Shown piece after piece: positions 9,570-18,411 of a stretch of 64,000 bases of DNA. Both the position numbers and the translations under genes were made by a program. Position 1 is the first letter of the stretch, and each line of letters begins with the position of its first letter. Source of the DNA: Parapedobacter tibetensis (GTDB lineage Bacteria; Bacteroidota; Bacteroidia; Sphingobacteriales; Sphingobacteriaceae); contig NZ_JAMXBE010000001.1 in assembly GCF_024704835.1 (NCBI RefSeq), positions 62,001 to 126,000 of the forward strand, in the 5' to 3' direction. The notes under the pieces are model-generated. The model did no database searches and was not told where the DNA came from. It saw only the letters and a list, made by a program, of their open reading frames with translations.

Positions 9570-10571
9570 TCACCCCCTCATCGAAGACTCCCTGATGACC
9601 AACTCCGAGGGCAGCACCACCTGTTTAAGCCCCTTCTCTTTGCCATCAAGCTGGTTGAGCAGGATGTTGATGAGTTCATCCGCAATGGCTTCAATCGGTT
9701 GAGATACGGCCGTGATCGTGGGCGAGAATAATTTGAATAGCGTATGATCGTCGTATGAAGCAACCGCAGGCATCGGCATATGGTGCTGCTTGATGGCTTT
9801 CAGACCGGTGATGGCCAAGTAATTAGTGGCAAAAAAGACCGCATCGGGATGCTGGTCTTCCAAAAAAGAATGGAAATCATTGATGGCCGTTTGTTCATCG
9901 TCGCCCAAATTGACTTTCTTGACATAGGGCTGCAATTTATAGGTATCGATGGCTCGCATATAACCATCCATACGGTCGCGCATCTGGGTTTGGGAAGAGT
10001 ATAAGGTTACGAGCGCGATACGCTTGCATCCTTGCTGGGCCAAGTGAGCCGTGGCATCGTAGGCGCCTTTCACGTTGTCGGAAACCACATAATTGGTGTC
10101 CAAATCCGGGATATACCGATCAAACAAGACTACGGGCAACTGGCTGCTCAATAAAGATTGGACGGTATCGGTTATTCCTTCCGAGGGGGTGATGATATAC
10201 CCGTCCACGTGGCGGTCGCGGAATAGCTGTATAAGTTCAACGGTTTTTTCTGTTTCGTTATCGGTGCTGCAATAAATAATCCGGTAACCACGGCTGTATG
10301 CTTTGGCCTCAATGAATCGGGCAATATTGGCAAAAAAAGGATTGGCAATGTCCTCGATGACGAGCCCAATGATTTTCGTTTTGCCCGTGCGCAGGCTTTT
10401 GGCTAACTCATTGGGTTTATACCCCACTTTTTTCACATGTTCTAGTACCCGCTTCGTCAACCCCTCACTGATGCGTTTTTCCTTGGCTTTACCATTAAGG
10501 ATGAACGATACCGTGGTAACCGATATACCGAGGTCCTTTGCAATATCGCTGATGAGTATTTTTTTCTTCAT
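9570..10571 (-). CDS. LacI/GalR-family transcriptional regulator
   Basis: A 333-residue regulator. The HTH is at residues 7-27 (ISDIAKDLGISVTTVSFILNG), with the hinge helix KPNELAKSLRTGKT. The rest is a periplasmic-binding-protein-like effector domain (IIGLVIEDIANPFFANIARFIE, DGYIITPSEG, VSDNVKGAYDATAHL). Divergent from the GH92 gene across a 143-bp gap holding promoters for both, and followed by the sensor kinase gene. It likely represses the mannosidase gene until a sugar ligand binds (inference). The stop overlaps a possible GTG start of the kinase by four bases. Confidence 0.9.
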   Translation of the reverse strand: MKKKILISDIAKDLGISVTTVSFILNGKAKEKRISEGLTKRVLEHVKKVGYKPNELAKSLRTGKTKIIGLVIEDIANPFFANIARFIEAKAYSRGYRIIYCSTDNETEKTVELIQLFRDRHVDGYIITPSEGITDTVQSLLSSQLPVVLFDRYIPDLDTNYVVSDNVKGAYDATAHLAQQGCKRIALVTLYSSQTQMRDRMDGYMRAIDTYKLQPYVKKVNLGDDEQTAINDFHSFLEDQHPDAVFFATNYLAITGLKAIKQHHMPMPAVASYDDHTLFKLFSPTITAVSQPIEAIADELINILLNQLDGKEKGLKQVVLPSELVIRESSMRG

Positions 10572-10604
10572 TTTAGCAAAAAAGCTTAATGTTTAGCAAC
10601 CCGA

Positions 10605-10633
10605 CAAACCTATGGAATTTTTTATGAAGTCAA
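10605..10633 (-). promoter_or_regulatory. Promoter of the LacI-type regulator gene
   Basis: On the minus strand TTG (10633-10631), 18-bp spacer, TAGGTTTG (10612-10605) matches the Bacteroidota pattern fully. The ATG at 10571 is about 34 bases downstream. Confidence 0.6.
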
Positions 10634-10651
10634 GCAAAATATTTAATGAAA

Positions 10652-10679
10652 TTGTTATCCTTTCAGAATAATAAATTTA
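10652..10679 (+). promoter_or_regulatory. Possible promoter of the GH92 gene
   Basis: TTG (10652-10654), 17-bp spacer, TAAATTTA (10672-10679), one mismatch to TAnnTTTG. The same -7 variant occurs at the higBA operator. The divergent regulator promoter is only 18 bp away, so one bound repressor could affect both. Confidence 0.4.
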
Positions 10680-10714
10680 GTTTTACGGCAGATTAAACAA
10701 TTAACTTCTCAATA

Positions 10715-12961
10715 ATGGGCATGCTAAGGCGTTTAAGCACTTTCATCATCTTCGGGTTCCTTTACACCCTATCGTGGGCACAGCAACCTTTGATTTCATA
10801 TGTCGACCCTTTCATTGGAACCGGTGGACACGGCCATACGTTTCCCGGGGCCGCGGTCCCTTTTGGGATGGTGCAACTCAGTCCAGACAATGGGCGAGCC
10901 GGTTGGGATTGGTGCAGCGGTTACCACTATAGTGATAGCCTTATTGCTGGATTCAGCCACATGCACCTCAGTGGCACAGGCATTGGCGATTGGCTGGACA
11001 TATCGGTGATGCCCTTATTGGTTCCGCTTGACGACACCACCAAAACCTTGAAAGTGCCTTTCAGCCATGACAATGAAAAAGCCTCCCCCGGATATTACGA
11101 GGTTACGTTGGACAATGGCATCAAAGCGGAATTGACCACCACCGAACGATGTGGTTACCACCGGTATACATTCCCCCAAGGTAGCACACCCACCATACGT
11201 TTCGATTTGGCGTTCCACCTCAATTGGGATACGCCTACCGAAACCCATATCAGCATCCTCAACGATAGTACCTTGGTGGGGTACCGATATTCCACCGGAT
11301 GGGCCAAGGTTCAACGGGTATATTTTGCGGCAAGGACGTCGGCATCGTTTACGAAAACCATTCTCAATGATGGGCAATCGGCATCCGATATGGTGGATAT
11401 GAGCGAAACCTATGATGAGGGAACAGGGGTGACTGCCCAACTCCTATTTGATGGAGGCACGAGCAAATCCATTGACCTGAAAGTAGCGCTGTCCATGACC
11501 AGTTATGAAAAGGCATTACTAGCCCTCGATGAAATCCAAGGTTGGGACTTCAATGCTGTGCGGAAATCCGCCGAAGATAAATGGGAAAACGAGTTGAAAA
11601 AGGTTCGGATTCATTCAAAAAATGACGAGCTGAAACGCATTTTCTATACGGCCTGCTATCATACGGCCATGGCGCCCACGTTGTATTCCGACGCGGATGG
11701 TGCATACCAAAACGCCAATGGCGATATCCATACCATGCCCAATGGGGCCAGTCGGTACACCTTGTTTTCGCTATGGGATACCTTCCGCGCATTGAAACCG
11801 CTATTTACGCTTACTCAACGCGAGAAATATACCGACATGCTTAATAGCATGCTGACTTTCCATGACGAAAACGGGCTCCTCCCGGTATGGGACCTCAGTA
11901 CTTGGGAGACGAATACCATGACGGGATATCACGCCATACCTGTACTGGCGGATGCCATCCTTAAGGATTGGCCAGGACTGGATGCTGAACGGGCTTACCA
12001 AGCCATGATCCGGAGCGCACACCAAGATATCCGTGGCGTACCGGACTATATTGAATATGGTTACTTACCCCAAAATAAGGCTGGCGGCAGTGTGACTATC
12101 ACCCTGGAATATGCATACGATGATTGGTGCATTGCCCAAGTGGCCAAGAAACTGGGTAAAAAGGCCGATTATACCACATTCATGGAACGTGCAAAGTCGT
12201 ATGCCCAACTTTTTGACAAGGAATCGGGATTCATGCGGGCCAAGAACAGTGATGGCGACTTCGTGGAACCATTCGATCCTTATTGGTCGGAGCACGACTT
12301 CGACAAAAGCCAGTACATCGAAGGCAATGCCTGGCAACATTCGTTCTTTGTGCCCCATGATGTACGTGGACTGGCCAACCTATATGGGGATGACTATAAG
12401 GGATTGAGCAACAAGCTGGATGAACTGTTTTCGGCGTCTTCCGTGATGCATGGGGATAACATTTCGCCGGATGCGAGTGGATTCATCGGCCAATATGCGC
12501 ATGGCAATGAGCCCAGCCATCAAATTGCTTACATGTACACTTATATCGGCGAAGCTTGGAAAACCCAGGAAAAAGTACGCCACATTCTCGATTCCATGTA
12601 CCACGATGGTCCGGATGGCTATGCGGGCAACGAAGATGCTGGCCAAATGAGTGCTTGGGCAGTGTGGAGCATCGCCGGGCTCTATCCTGTGAACCCCGCT
12701 GCTGGCGAATATGTCTTCGGTAGCCCAATGGCAGATGAAACCATATTCGCGTTGACAGATGGCCAGCAGTTTACCATCCGCGCACTGAATAATAGCGAAA
12801 AAAACATGTATATCCAGTCGGCCACCTTGAATGGAGAACCCTATGAAAACACCTATATCCGGCACCAAGACATCCTCAATGGTGGTGAGCTGGTTTTTAA
12901 GATGGGATCTAGGCCCAATAAACGTTTCGGCCGCAAACCGGAGACCTGGCCAGGAAATTAG
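10715..12961 (+). CDS. GH92-family alpha-mannosidase, secreted
   Basis: A 748-residue glycoside hydrolase family 92 protein. It has a signal peptide (FIIFGFLYTLSWAQQ) and the family's N-terminal signature YVDPFIGTGGHGHTFPGAAVPFGMVQ..., then HMHLSGTG. The catalytic (alpha/alpha)6 part carries FSLWDTFRALKPLFTL, GSVTITLEYAYDDWCIAQ, GNAWQHSFFVPHD and the C-terminal GNEDAGQMSAWAVWSIAGLYPV. Family enzymes are calcium-dependent exo-alpha-mannosidases (often alpha-1,2) that trim mannose from N-glycans or fungal mannan. Length is normal. It is divergent from a LacI-type regulator and a two-component system that probably control it. Confidence 0.93.
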   Translation: MGMLRRLSTFIIFGFLYTLSWAQQPLISYVDPFIGTGGHGHTFPGAAVPFGMVQLSPDNGRAGWDWCSGYHYSDSLIAGFSHMHLSGTGIGDWLDISVMPLLVPLDDTTKTLKVPFSHDNEKASPGYYEVTLDNGIKAELTTTERCGYHRYTFPQGSTPTIRFDLAFHLNWDTPTETHISILNDSTLVGYRYSTGWAKVQRVYFAARTSASFTKTILNDGQSASDMVDMSETYDEGTGVTAQLLFDGGTSKSIDLKVALSMTSYEKALLALDEIQGWDFNAVRKSAEDKWENELKKVRIHSKNDELKRIFYTACYHTAMAPTLYSDADGAYQNANGDIHTMPNGASRYTLFSLWDTFRALKPLFTLTQREKYTDMLNSMLTFHDENGLLPVWDLSTWETNTMTGYHAIPVLADAILKDWPGLDAERAYQAMIRSAHQDIRGVPDYIEYGYLPQNKAGGSVTITLEYAYDDWCIAQVAKKLGKKADYTTFMERAKSYAQLFDKESGFMRAKNSDGDFVEPFDPYWSEHDFDKSQYIEGNAWQHSFFVPHDVRGLANLYGDDYKGLSNKLDELFSASSVMHGDNISPDASGFIGQYAHGNEPSHQIAYMYTYIGEAWKTQEKVRHILDSMYHDGPDGYAGNEDAGQMSAWAVWSIAGLYPVNPAAGEYVFGSPMADETIFALTDGQQFTIRALNNSEKNMYIQSATLNGEPYENTYIRHQDILNGGELVFKMGSRPNKRFGRKPETWPGN

Positions 12962-13004
12962 AAAGATGGAACGCGGATGGAGCAAATCGCCACGGATTTT
13001 TTGC

Positions 13005-13038
13005 AAAAAGCCGGATACACCCCAAGGTATATCCGGCT
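13005..13038 (-). terminator. Rho-independent terminator of pnp
   Basis: Read on the minus strand, AGCCGGATA and TATCCGGCT (13038-13030 and 13017-13009) form a 9-bp stem followed by a T run at 13009-13005, 25 bases after the pnp stop. It may also shield the convergent GH92 gene. Confidence 0.75.
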
Positions 13039-13062
13039 AATGCTATTAATTGAAGAGACAGC

Positions 13063-15195
13063 TTACGCTTCTTTTGTCTCTGGACGTGGAATCAATACTT
13101 TACGTGAAAGTTTCAACTTACCTTGCTTATCGATATCCAGTAATTTCACGGTCACCATATCACCTACGTTGAAGATGCCATCCATGGTCTCAAACCGTTT
13201 CCAGTCGATTTCCGAGATGTGGAGCAATCCGTCTTTGCCGGGGATGATTTCGATGAATGCACCGAATGGCATGATAGATTTCACCTTACCCTCGTAGATT
13301 TCGCCCACTTCGGGTTTGGCAGCAATCGCTTTGATGCGACGTACCGCATCATCGATGGATGCCTTATCATCGGCAAACACTTGTACCACGCCTTTATTAT
13401 CCACTTCTTCAATGGCAATGGTAGCGCCGGTTTCACGCTGCATTTCCTGTATGATTTTCCCTCCTGGCCCAATCACCGCACCGATAAACTCCTTGTCGAT
13501 GGTAAAGCTGACAATGCGAGGTGCATGCGGTTTGTAATCGGCACGAGGCTCAGCAAGGGTTTTCTTCATTTCGTTGAGGATATGCAAGCGGGCTTCCTTA
13601 GCTTGCTCCAGGGCTTGACTAAGCACTTCCCATTTCAGGCCATTGATTTTGAGGTCCATTTGGCAAGCCACGATCCCTTTTTCGGTACCCGTTACCTTGA
13701 AATCCATATCGCCCAAGTGATCCTCGTCACCAAGAATATCACTCAAGATGGCATATTTGCCTGTCTTTTCATCGGTAATCAAGCCCATGGCAATACCGGA
13801 TACAGGTGATTTGATTTTCACTCCGGCATCCATCAGCGCCAATGCGCCGGCACAAACAGTAGCCATGGATGACGAACCATTCGATTCAAGGATATCCGAA
13901 ACGATACGGATGGTATAGGGGTTTTCATCGCCAGTAGGCAACACTTGCTTCAATGAGCGCATGGCTAAGTTGCCATGGCCTACCTCGCGGCGGCCTGGCC
14001 CTCTGTTGGGCCTTGCCTCACCAGTTGAAAAGGAAGGGAAATTGTAGTGCAGGATGAACTTATTGTATCCACGGAAAAGCACGCCGTCAACCAGTTGCTC
14101 GTCGTCTTTGGCGCCCAATGTGACGGAGGTAAGGGATTGTGTTTCGCCACGGGTGAATACGGCCGAACCATGTGCTGCGGGCAGGTAATCTACCTCGCTC
14201 CATATGGGGCGTACGGTCCGTGCATCCCGACCGTCAAGCCGGATGCCTTCATCCAATACGAGGTTACGTACAGCGTCATACTGTACATCATGAAAGTATT
14301 TCTTAAATAAGAACGCGGTTTCTTCATCGATCTCCTCGCCCAATGTCAACGCAAATTCTGCTGCAATTTGTGAGAATTCTTCTGAGCGATCATGCTTAGC
14401 CGATGCGGATTTGGCCACCGCATATACCTTGTCGTAAGTAGCCGCAAAGATTTGTTCGCGCAATTCAGGATTGCTGGGTTCATGGTTATATTCCCGCTTT
14501 GTTGTTTTACCGGCCAGCTCAGCAAGTTTCACCTGTGCTGCCACCTGTTCTTGTATCGCCTTATGTGCAAACTCAATAGCTTCCACCATTTCGGCCTCTG
14601 AAATTTCCTTAGCCTCGCCTTCTACCATACCGATATCTCCGGCGGAGCCAGCGACAATAAATTCCAGTGTAGCGCGTTCCAATTCGCTCAACAGGGGGTT
14701 GATGACCAACTTCCCGTCAATTTTGGCTACACGTACTTCAGATATTGGTCCGTTGAATGGGATATCCGATACGGCAATAGCAGCCGAGGCGGCTAAACCG
14801 GCCAATGCATCAGGCATAATATCTTTATCTGCAGATATCAAGGATATCATCACCTGGGTTTCCGCATGATAGTCATCCGGAAATAAAGGTCGAAGTGCCC
14901 TATCGATCAAGCGACATATCAGGATCTCGTGGTCCGATAAACGTCCCTCGCGGCGCAAAAACCCACCGGGTACGCGCCCTGTAGCCGCATATTTCTCTTG
15001 GTAATCTACGGTAAGTGGTAAAAAATCCACTCCTGCTTTAGCTTCCTGTGCGGAAACCACTGTGGCCAATAGCATGGTGTTTCCTTGCTTGACCACCACC
15101 GCGCCATCAGCCTGTTTGGCCAACTTTCCGGTGGAGATTTCGATCTGGCGTCCCCCGCCCATATCGATTGTTGTTTTGACTTCGTTGTAATTCAT
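13063..15195 (-). CDS. pnp: Polyribonucleotide nucleotidyltransferase (PNPase)
   Basis: A 710-residue PNPase, phosphorolytic 3'-5' exoribonuclease of mRNA decay. In order: first RNase PH domain ([24 protein letters not shown]..., [14 protein letters not shown]), alpha-helical linker, second RNase PH domain ([33 protein letters not shown] with the catalytic region [11 protein letters not shown]), KH domain with GPGGK, and C-terminal S1 domain ([17 protein letters not shown]). I chose ATG 15195 ([15 protein letters not shown]); the frame extends 14 codons further but without family similarity. It lies after rpsO on the same strand, the classical rpsO-pnp order. Confidence 0.97.
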   Translation of the reverse strand: MNYNEVKTTIDMGGGRQIEISTGKLAKQADGAVVVKQGNTMLLATVVSAQEAKAGVDFLPLTVDYQEKYAATGRVPGGFLRREGRLSDHEILICRLIDRALRPLFPDDYHAETQVMISLISADKDIMPDALAGLAASAAIAVSDIPFNGPISEVRVAKIDGKLVINPLLSELERATLEFIVAGSAGDIGMVEGEAKEISEAEMVEAIEFAHKAIQEQVAAQVKLAELAGKTTKREYNHEPSNPELREQIFAATYDKVYAVAKSASAKHDRSEEFSQIAAEFALTLGEEIDEETAFLFKKYFHDVQYDAVRNLVLDEGIRLDGRDARTVRPIWSEVDYLPAAHGSAVFTRGETQSLTSVTLGAKDDEQLVDGVLFRGYNKFILHYNFPSFSTGEARPNRGPGRREVGHGNLAMRSLKQVLPTGDENPYTIRIVSDILESNGSSSMATVCAGALALMDAGVKIKSPVSGIAMGLITDEKTGKYAILSDILGDEDHLGDMDFKVTGTEKGIVACQMDLKINGLKWEVLSQALEQAKEARLHILNEMKKTLAEPRADYKPHAPRIVSFTIDKEFIGAVIGPGGKIIQEMQRETGATIAIEEVDNKGVVQVFADDKASIDDAVRRIKAIAAKPEVGEIYEGKVKSIMPFGAFIEIIPGKDGLLHISEIDWKRFETMDGIFNVGDMVTVKLLDIDKQGKLKLSRKVLIPRPETKEA

Positions 15196-15270
15196 TTGTT
15201 GTTTCAATTCGATGTGCCGTTCATCTTTGGGCAACACACCATATATATAATAGACCTTTTAATTTGCAAG

Positions 15271-15302
15271 CAAAAGTACAAAAATAAAAAGCCATCCGCC
15301 AA
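15271..15302 (-). promoter_or_regulatory. Possible pnp promoter overlapping the rpsO terminator
   Basis: On the minus strand TTG (15302-15300), 21-bp spacer, TACTTTTG (15278-15271). The TTG lies in the terminator loop and the spacer covers its stem and T tract. Confidence 0.4.
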
Positions 15303-15317
15303 CTGGCGGATGGCTTT
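15279..15317 (-). terminator. Rho-independent terminator of rpsO
   Basis: A 13-bp perfect stem AAAGCCATCCGCC/GGCGGATGGCTTT (15288-15300 and 15305-15317) has a 4-base loop and, on the minus strand, is followed by a T-rich tract at 15287-15279. It begins 22 bases after the rpsO stop. Confidence 0.8.
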
Positions 15318-15338
15318 CATCAAAATTTTACCTGAAAG

Positions 15339-15617
15339 CTATTTTATGATATCCCGCAAGCCCAAGGCTTTGATGATAGCACGGTAACGTTCGATATCTT
15401 TCTTGTACAGATAAGCCAACAATGAACGGCGTTTCCCCACTAACATTTGAAGGGAACGCTGTGTAGCGAAATCTTTTCTGTTTTTTTTCAGATGCCCTGT
15501 TAAATGGGCAATTCGTTTGGTGAATAAGGCCACCTGGCCTTCTGTGGAACCGGTGTTTATCTCACCTCCGGCAAATTCAGCGAAAATATTCGCTTTGTAC
15601 TCTTTACTTAAATACAT
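15339..15617 (-). CDS. rpsO: 30S ribosomal protein S15
   Basis: A 92-residue S15, the 16S rRNA-binding protein of the 30S platform. Recognisable parts: TGSTEGQVALFTKRIAHLTGHLKKNRKDFATQRSL and LVGKRRSLLAYLYKKDIERYRAIIKALGLR. The ATG at 15617 (MYLSKEYKANIF) fits family length; the frame is open for 33 more codons upstream, which is leader. A predicted promoter at 15744-15714 implies a leader of about 90 bases, a size compatible with S15 autoregulation (inference). A strong terminator separates it from pnp. Confidence 0.96.
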   Translation of the reverse strand: MYLSKEYKANIFAEFAGGEINTGSTEGQVALFTKRIAHLTGHLKKNRKDFATQRSLQMLVGKRRSLLAYLYKKDIERYRAIIKALGLRDIIK

Positions 15618-15713
15618 TACTTGAATAATATTAAAGCGTTTAAAACTTAGTGAAACGATCTCATTGATACCATTAAAACAAACAATAGCATCAATAAATA
15701 AATTAATTGGCTG

Positions 15714-15744
15714 CAAAGCTACGCTAATTTTGATTGGTTTCCAA
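15714..15744 (-). promoter_or_regulatory. rpsO promoter
   Basis: On the minus strand TTG (15744-15742), 20-bp spacer, TAGCTTTG (15721-15714), a full match to the Bacteroidota pattern. Confidence 0.6.
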
Positions 15745-15765
15745 ATGGGATTTTACTGGGGGTTA

Positions 15766-15805
15766 GTGACTTTGGTCTTCGCAACTTTCGGACTTTGGAC
15801 TCCTT
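15766..15805. repeat. 8-bp phase-locked array, five units
   Basis: Units GTGACTTT, GGTCTTCG, CAACTTTC, GGACTTTG, GACTCCTT keep an 8-bp step with a shared CTTT/CTTC core. It is part of the roughly 390-base gene-free gap between rpsO and the DUF5009-like gene, which otherwise holds the rpsO promoter and dispersed repeats. Confidence 0.55.
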
Positions 15806-15870
15806 TCACGCAAAGCTCGCAAAGATGCCCACGCTCTACCCAAGTACGCCAAGATTTTCTTCCTGACTTT
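15804..15870. repeat. Dispersed repeat A, copy 1
   Basis: About 67 bp starting TTTCACGCAAAGCTCGC, with AAGTACGCCAAG and TTTCTTCCTGACTTT. Copy 2 is at 55946-56013 with the same order and nearly the same length. Similar 'CGCAAAG' repeats are widespread between Bacteroidota genes (general knowledge). Confidence 0.75.
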
Positions 15871-15892
15871 CCGACCTCTTTCTCGCAACGAA

Positions 15893-15982
15893 TGAACACC
15901 GATAACGCGGATGAAACAGATAATCGCAGATTGACTAAAAATAAGCAGCGTAAATCCGCATAATCGGCGTTATCCGCGTTCC
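15893..15982. repeat. Dispersed repeat B, copy 1
   Basis: About 90 bp from GAACACCGATAACGCGGATG through ATCGCAGATTGACTAAAA to AATCCGCATAATCGGCG and CGCGTTCC. The two ends are loosely inverted, so the RNA could fold on itself. Copy 2 is at 17273-17363; a weak fragment may lie at 12965-13002. Confidence 0.75.
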
Positions 15983-15984
15983 AA

Positions 15985-16008
15985 CTCCTGACTTTCGGTC
16001 TTCCATCT
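15985..16008. repeat. 8-bp array fragment abutting a stop codon
   Basis: CTCCTGAC, TTTCGGTC, TTCCATCT end exactly at the stop codon of the gene starting at 17232. The same word type occurs at 15766-15805 and 56000-56047. Confidence 0.4.
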
Positions 16009-17232
16009 TCAAACCTTAATATAAATCCCTTTCCTATCCAATAGGTAGCCAATCGCCCAGCAAAGCGCTAAAAAAGCCAAGGCATAACAGAATGACCCCA
16101 CTTCCGGCGGACCCGGTGCCTTGGCACAGATTTCCGTATAAAACCATCTTAATGGTGTGGTATACAAGGTTTCACCTGTGTCACCCACCCCGGTTTTGAT
16201 GCGCAGCAGGCCCAGTAAGCGCGGCAACAGACCACTCAACACAAAAATAAACAACGGGTTTTTGCCAAAGACATCAAAGAACCGTGTCAGGCCATTCCTT
16301 ACCTTCAACACTTCGATAAACCAAATCATTACACCTATAGACATCAAGGCCAATCCAGTGGTATACAATACATAGGAGCTGGTCCATATCTTCTTATTGA
16401 TGGGGAAATCCAACCCCCAAAACATGCCCATGAGGCAGAGCAAAATCGCGACGACAAACATACCGGATAACATCCGATAGGTACGGTGGCCACCGTGTTC
16501 GGCTACGGTATCCAAACTACTCCACAGCCAGTTAACCTTGCCCCCCGAACGGATATAGCAGCCAGCCATATAGCCCAGCACCACCTGTACAATGGCTGGT
16601 AATGTGCTGACAAGCCCTTCGGGATCAAAAGGCACCCCCTCCCCTTTATATAGATGGGCAACACCCAATACCTGCTTATCGATCGCTGTGCCAAACCAGC
16701 TCGCCAAGCTATAGGGATCTTGCCCTCCGAACGCCGCACAGAGCAACCAATAAAGCAATAGCAGTGCAGCGGAGACAACGATAACGGTCTTTTCCTTCAA
16801 ATAATACACCAGAATAGAAGCAAAACAATAGGCCAACGCGATACGTTGCAGCACACCTAAGATGCGGATGCCTTGTCCAGGGTCATTGGGATCGACCCAT
16901 TGCTTGAACACCAAGGCGTCTCCTTGCCATTTTACAAACGGCCACCAATTGAGGAATAATCCAATAAGAAAAATAAGCACCGTTCGCTTCAGCACTTTCT
17001 TCCAGAAAACAGCGCTGCCCGATTCGCGTAGACGGGGCATCACAAAAGCCATGGCATTGCCCACAGCAAAAAGGAAAAAGGGGAAAACCAAATCCGTAGG
17101 AGTACAGCCATGCCAGTCGGCATGCCCCAATGGGGAAAACAGGTACGACCAGCTTCCGGGATTGTTTACCAAGATCATCAGTGCTACGGTAGCCCCGCGA
17201 AACACATCAAGGGAATAATAACGTTGGTTCAT
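16009..17232 (-). CDS. DUF5009/NagX-like membrane acyltransferase (HGSNAT-related)
   Basis: A 407-residue multi-pass membrane protein of COG4299, related to heparan-alpha-glucosaminide N-acetyltransferase and bacterial NagX. The N terminus RYYSLDVFRGATVALMILVNNPGSW and HADWHGCTPTDLVFPFFLFAVGNAM are the family signature; the conserved His lies in the latter. About ten hydrophobic segments follow (LIFLIGLFLNWWPF, ILGVLQRIALAYCFASILVYY, ALLLLYWLLCA, GKNPLFIFVLSGLLPRLLG and others). The family transfers acetyl groups across the membrane or helps take up amino sugars; the exact substrate here is unknown. Flanked on both sides by short repeats. Confidence 0.85.
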   Translation of the reverse strand: MNQRYYSLDVFRGATVALMILVNNPGSWSYLFSPLGHADWHGCTPTDLVFPFFLFAVGNAMAFVMPRLRESGSAVFWKKVLKRTVLIFLIGLFLNWWPFVKWQGDALVFKQWVDPNDPGQGIRILGVLQRIALAYCFASILVYYLKEKTVIVVSAALLLLYWLLCAAFGGQDPYSLASWFGTAIDKQVLGVAHLYKGEGVPFDPEGLVSTLPAIVQVVLGYMAGCYIRSGGKVNWLWSSLDTVAEHGGHRTYRMLSGMFVVAILLCLMGMFWGLDFPINKKIWTSSYVLYTTGLALMSIGVMIWFIEVLKVRNGLTRFFDVFGKNPLFIFVLSGLLPRLLGLLRIKTGVGDTGETLYTTPLRWFYTEICAKAPGPPEVGSFCYALAFLALCWAIGYLLDRKGIYIKV

Positions 17233-17238
17233 TTTTTT

Positions 17239-17271
17239 TCAGCTTTCGGTTATCAGTTTTCGGACTTTTAT
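17239..17271. repeat. 8-bp array, four units
   Basis: TCAGCTTT, CGGTTATC, AGTTTTCG, GACTTTTA in steps of eight, directly upstream of the DUF5009-like gene and next to dispersed repeat B. Confidence 0.45.
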
Positions 17272-17272
17272 A

Positions 17273-17363
17273 GAACACTGATGGCACAGATAGAACGGAT
17301 AACCGCAGATTGATTAAAATAATAATCAGTGTGAATCCGCATAATCTGGGCTATCAGCGTTCC
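17273..17363. repeat. Dispersed repeat B, copy 2
   Basis: Same layout as 15893-15982: GAACACTGATGG, then AACCGCAGATTGATTAAAAT, GTGAATCCGCATAATC and TATCAGCGTTCC. The two copies bracket the DUF5009-like gene. Confidence 0.75.
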
Positions 17364-17367
17364 ATTA

Positions 17368-18138
17368 TCAAATGGTTCCAATAAACAGCCTTGTCTTATA
17401 AGATAATCGTACTTTTCCTTCCTTTTCGTATTCGTTAAACAAGGCCATCAGCGAGTCTAATACTTCTTTTAGGGTATCCGACGTCTCATCCGGCATATAC
17501 GAATAGGAAAGTGTCCGGCCACGTAGTTGTTCGAAGGTAAGGAAATCCGCATGTTCAAAAACCCGGTACTCCGGTACATGCGGAGAAAAAAACGCCAACA
17601 CTTCAGCTGTATCGGTCTGCCGATGGCTAACGTTCAGGTAATCCATCGCATAAGTGCGGATAAATGTTTCATATCCCACTTCAAAGGGGCTATCCGTATT
17701 CCGGAGATTCCAAATGACGGCCACATACGGATTGCCACGACCGATGCGTTTGAACTCTTCCTTCGCCTGCGCTGCATTAAACCAGTGAAAAGCTTGTGCT
17801 GAAACAATGAAATCCACGGATTGGTCTGGAAGTCCCGTTTCCTCGGCCGTGCCATCTATAAAAATGCACGATTGGAATGCCGACAATCGCTGAGTTGCCA
17901 TATGCCTCATGTACATATTGGGCTCCACCACATAGATGGTATTGCCCCAGTCGGCAATTTGCTCAGTGAATATTCCCGTACCCGCAGCGATATCCGCAAT
18001 GCTATGCTCGGCGTCCAGCGATACATATTCCTTGAGGAAATCAACCAACTCCGGAGGATAGTTTGGCCGGAATCGATCATAATTCTCGGCCCGATACGAA
18101 AACCGTTTTACGCTATCCTGCTGCATATGCGATCCCAT
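17368..18138 (-). CDS. Class I SAM-dependent methyltransferase
   Basis: A 256-residue Rossmann-fold methyltransferase. Motif I is DIAAGTGIFTEQIADWG, followed by an acidic motif II (VVEPN), GTAEETGLPDQSVDFIVSAQAFHWFN (motif III/IV region), typical of the UbiE/Methyltransf_11 group. The N terminus SYRAENYDRFRPNYPPELVDFL matches this group. Substrate cannot be told. Start at 18138; Met at 18126 is an alternative. It is transcribed away from the ROK/SusCD block across a 273-bp AT-rich gap. Confidence 0.88.
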   Translation of the reverse strand: MGSHMQQDSVKRFSYRAENYDRFRPNYPPELVDFLKEYVSLDAEHSIADIAAGTGIFTEQIADWGNTIYVVEPNMYMRHMATQRLSAFQSCIFIDGTAEETGLPDQSVDFIVSAQAFHWFNAAQAKEEFKRIGRGNPYVAVIWNLRNTDSPFEVGYETFIRTYAMDYLNVSHRQTDTAEVLAFFSPHVPEYRVFEHADFLTFEQLRGRTLSYSYMPDETSDTLKEVLDSLMALFNEYEKEGKVRLSYKTRLFIGTI

Positions 18139-18339
18139 GTAGAAGTCGGTATTTCGATTGGTTATTTTTCATCATTCGGAGTAAAAATACATAAATAGTT
18201 TGAAAAGTAAGTTATTAGTTCCAATACAGGGCATGGGGATTGATTGATACATTGTTACGAACATGCATCACAAAACATAATAATAATTAATTGATAAACA
18301 ATAATATATGTAATCTTACTATTTTTTTTTAAAAAGTTA

Positions 18340-18371
18340 TTGCATTCGGTATTATTATTTTATTAAGTTTG
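18340..18371 (+). promoter_or_regulatory. Promoter of the ROK/SusCD block
   Basis: TTG (18340-18342), 21-bp spacer, TAAGTTTG (18364-18371), a full match, 40 bases before the GTG start at 18412. The upstream part of the 273-bp gap is very AT-rich with no other signal seen. Confidence 0.55.
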
Positions 18372-18411
18372 CATAACTAAGATACTATCCAACCATTTAT
18401 ACAATGAAATT

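Noticed and set aside
9514-9573. GTG start of the sensor kinase at 9573 with a four-base overlap
   Set aside because: It would place 20 extra residues before a good signal peptide; the ATG at 9513 fits better.
13063-13297. Plus-strand open frames over pnp, sensor kinase, sprA and other genes
   Set aside because: They are shadows of strongly supported genes on other frames with no family similarity.
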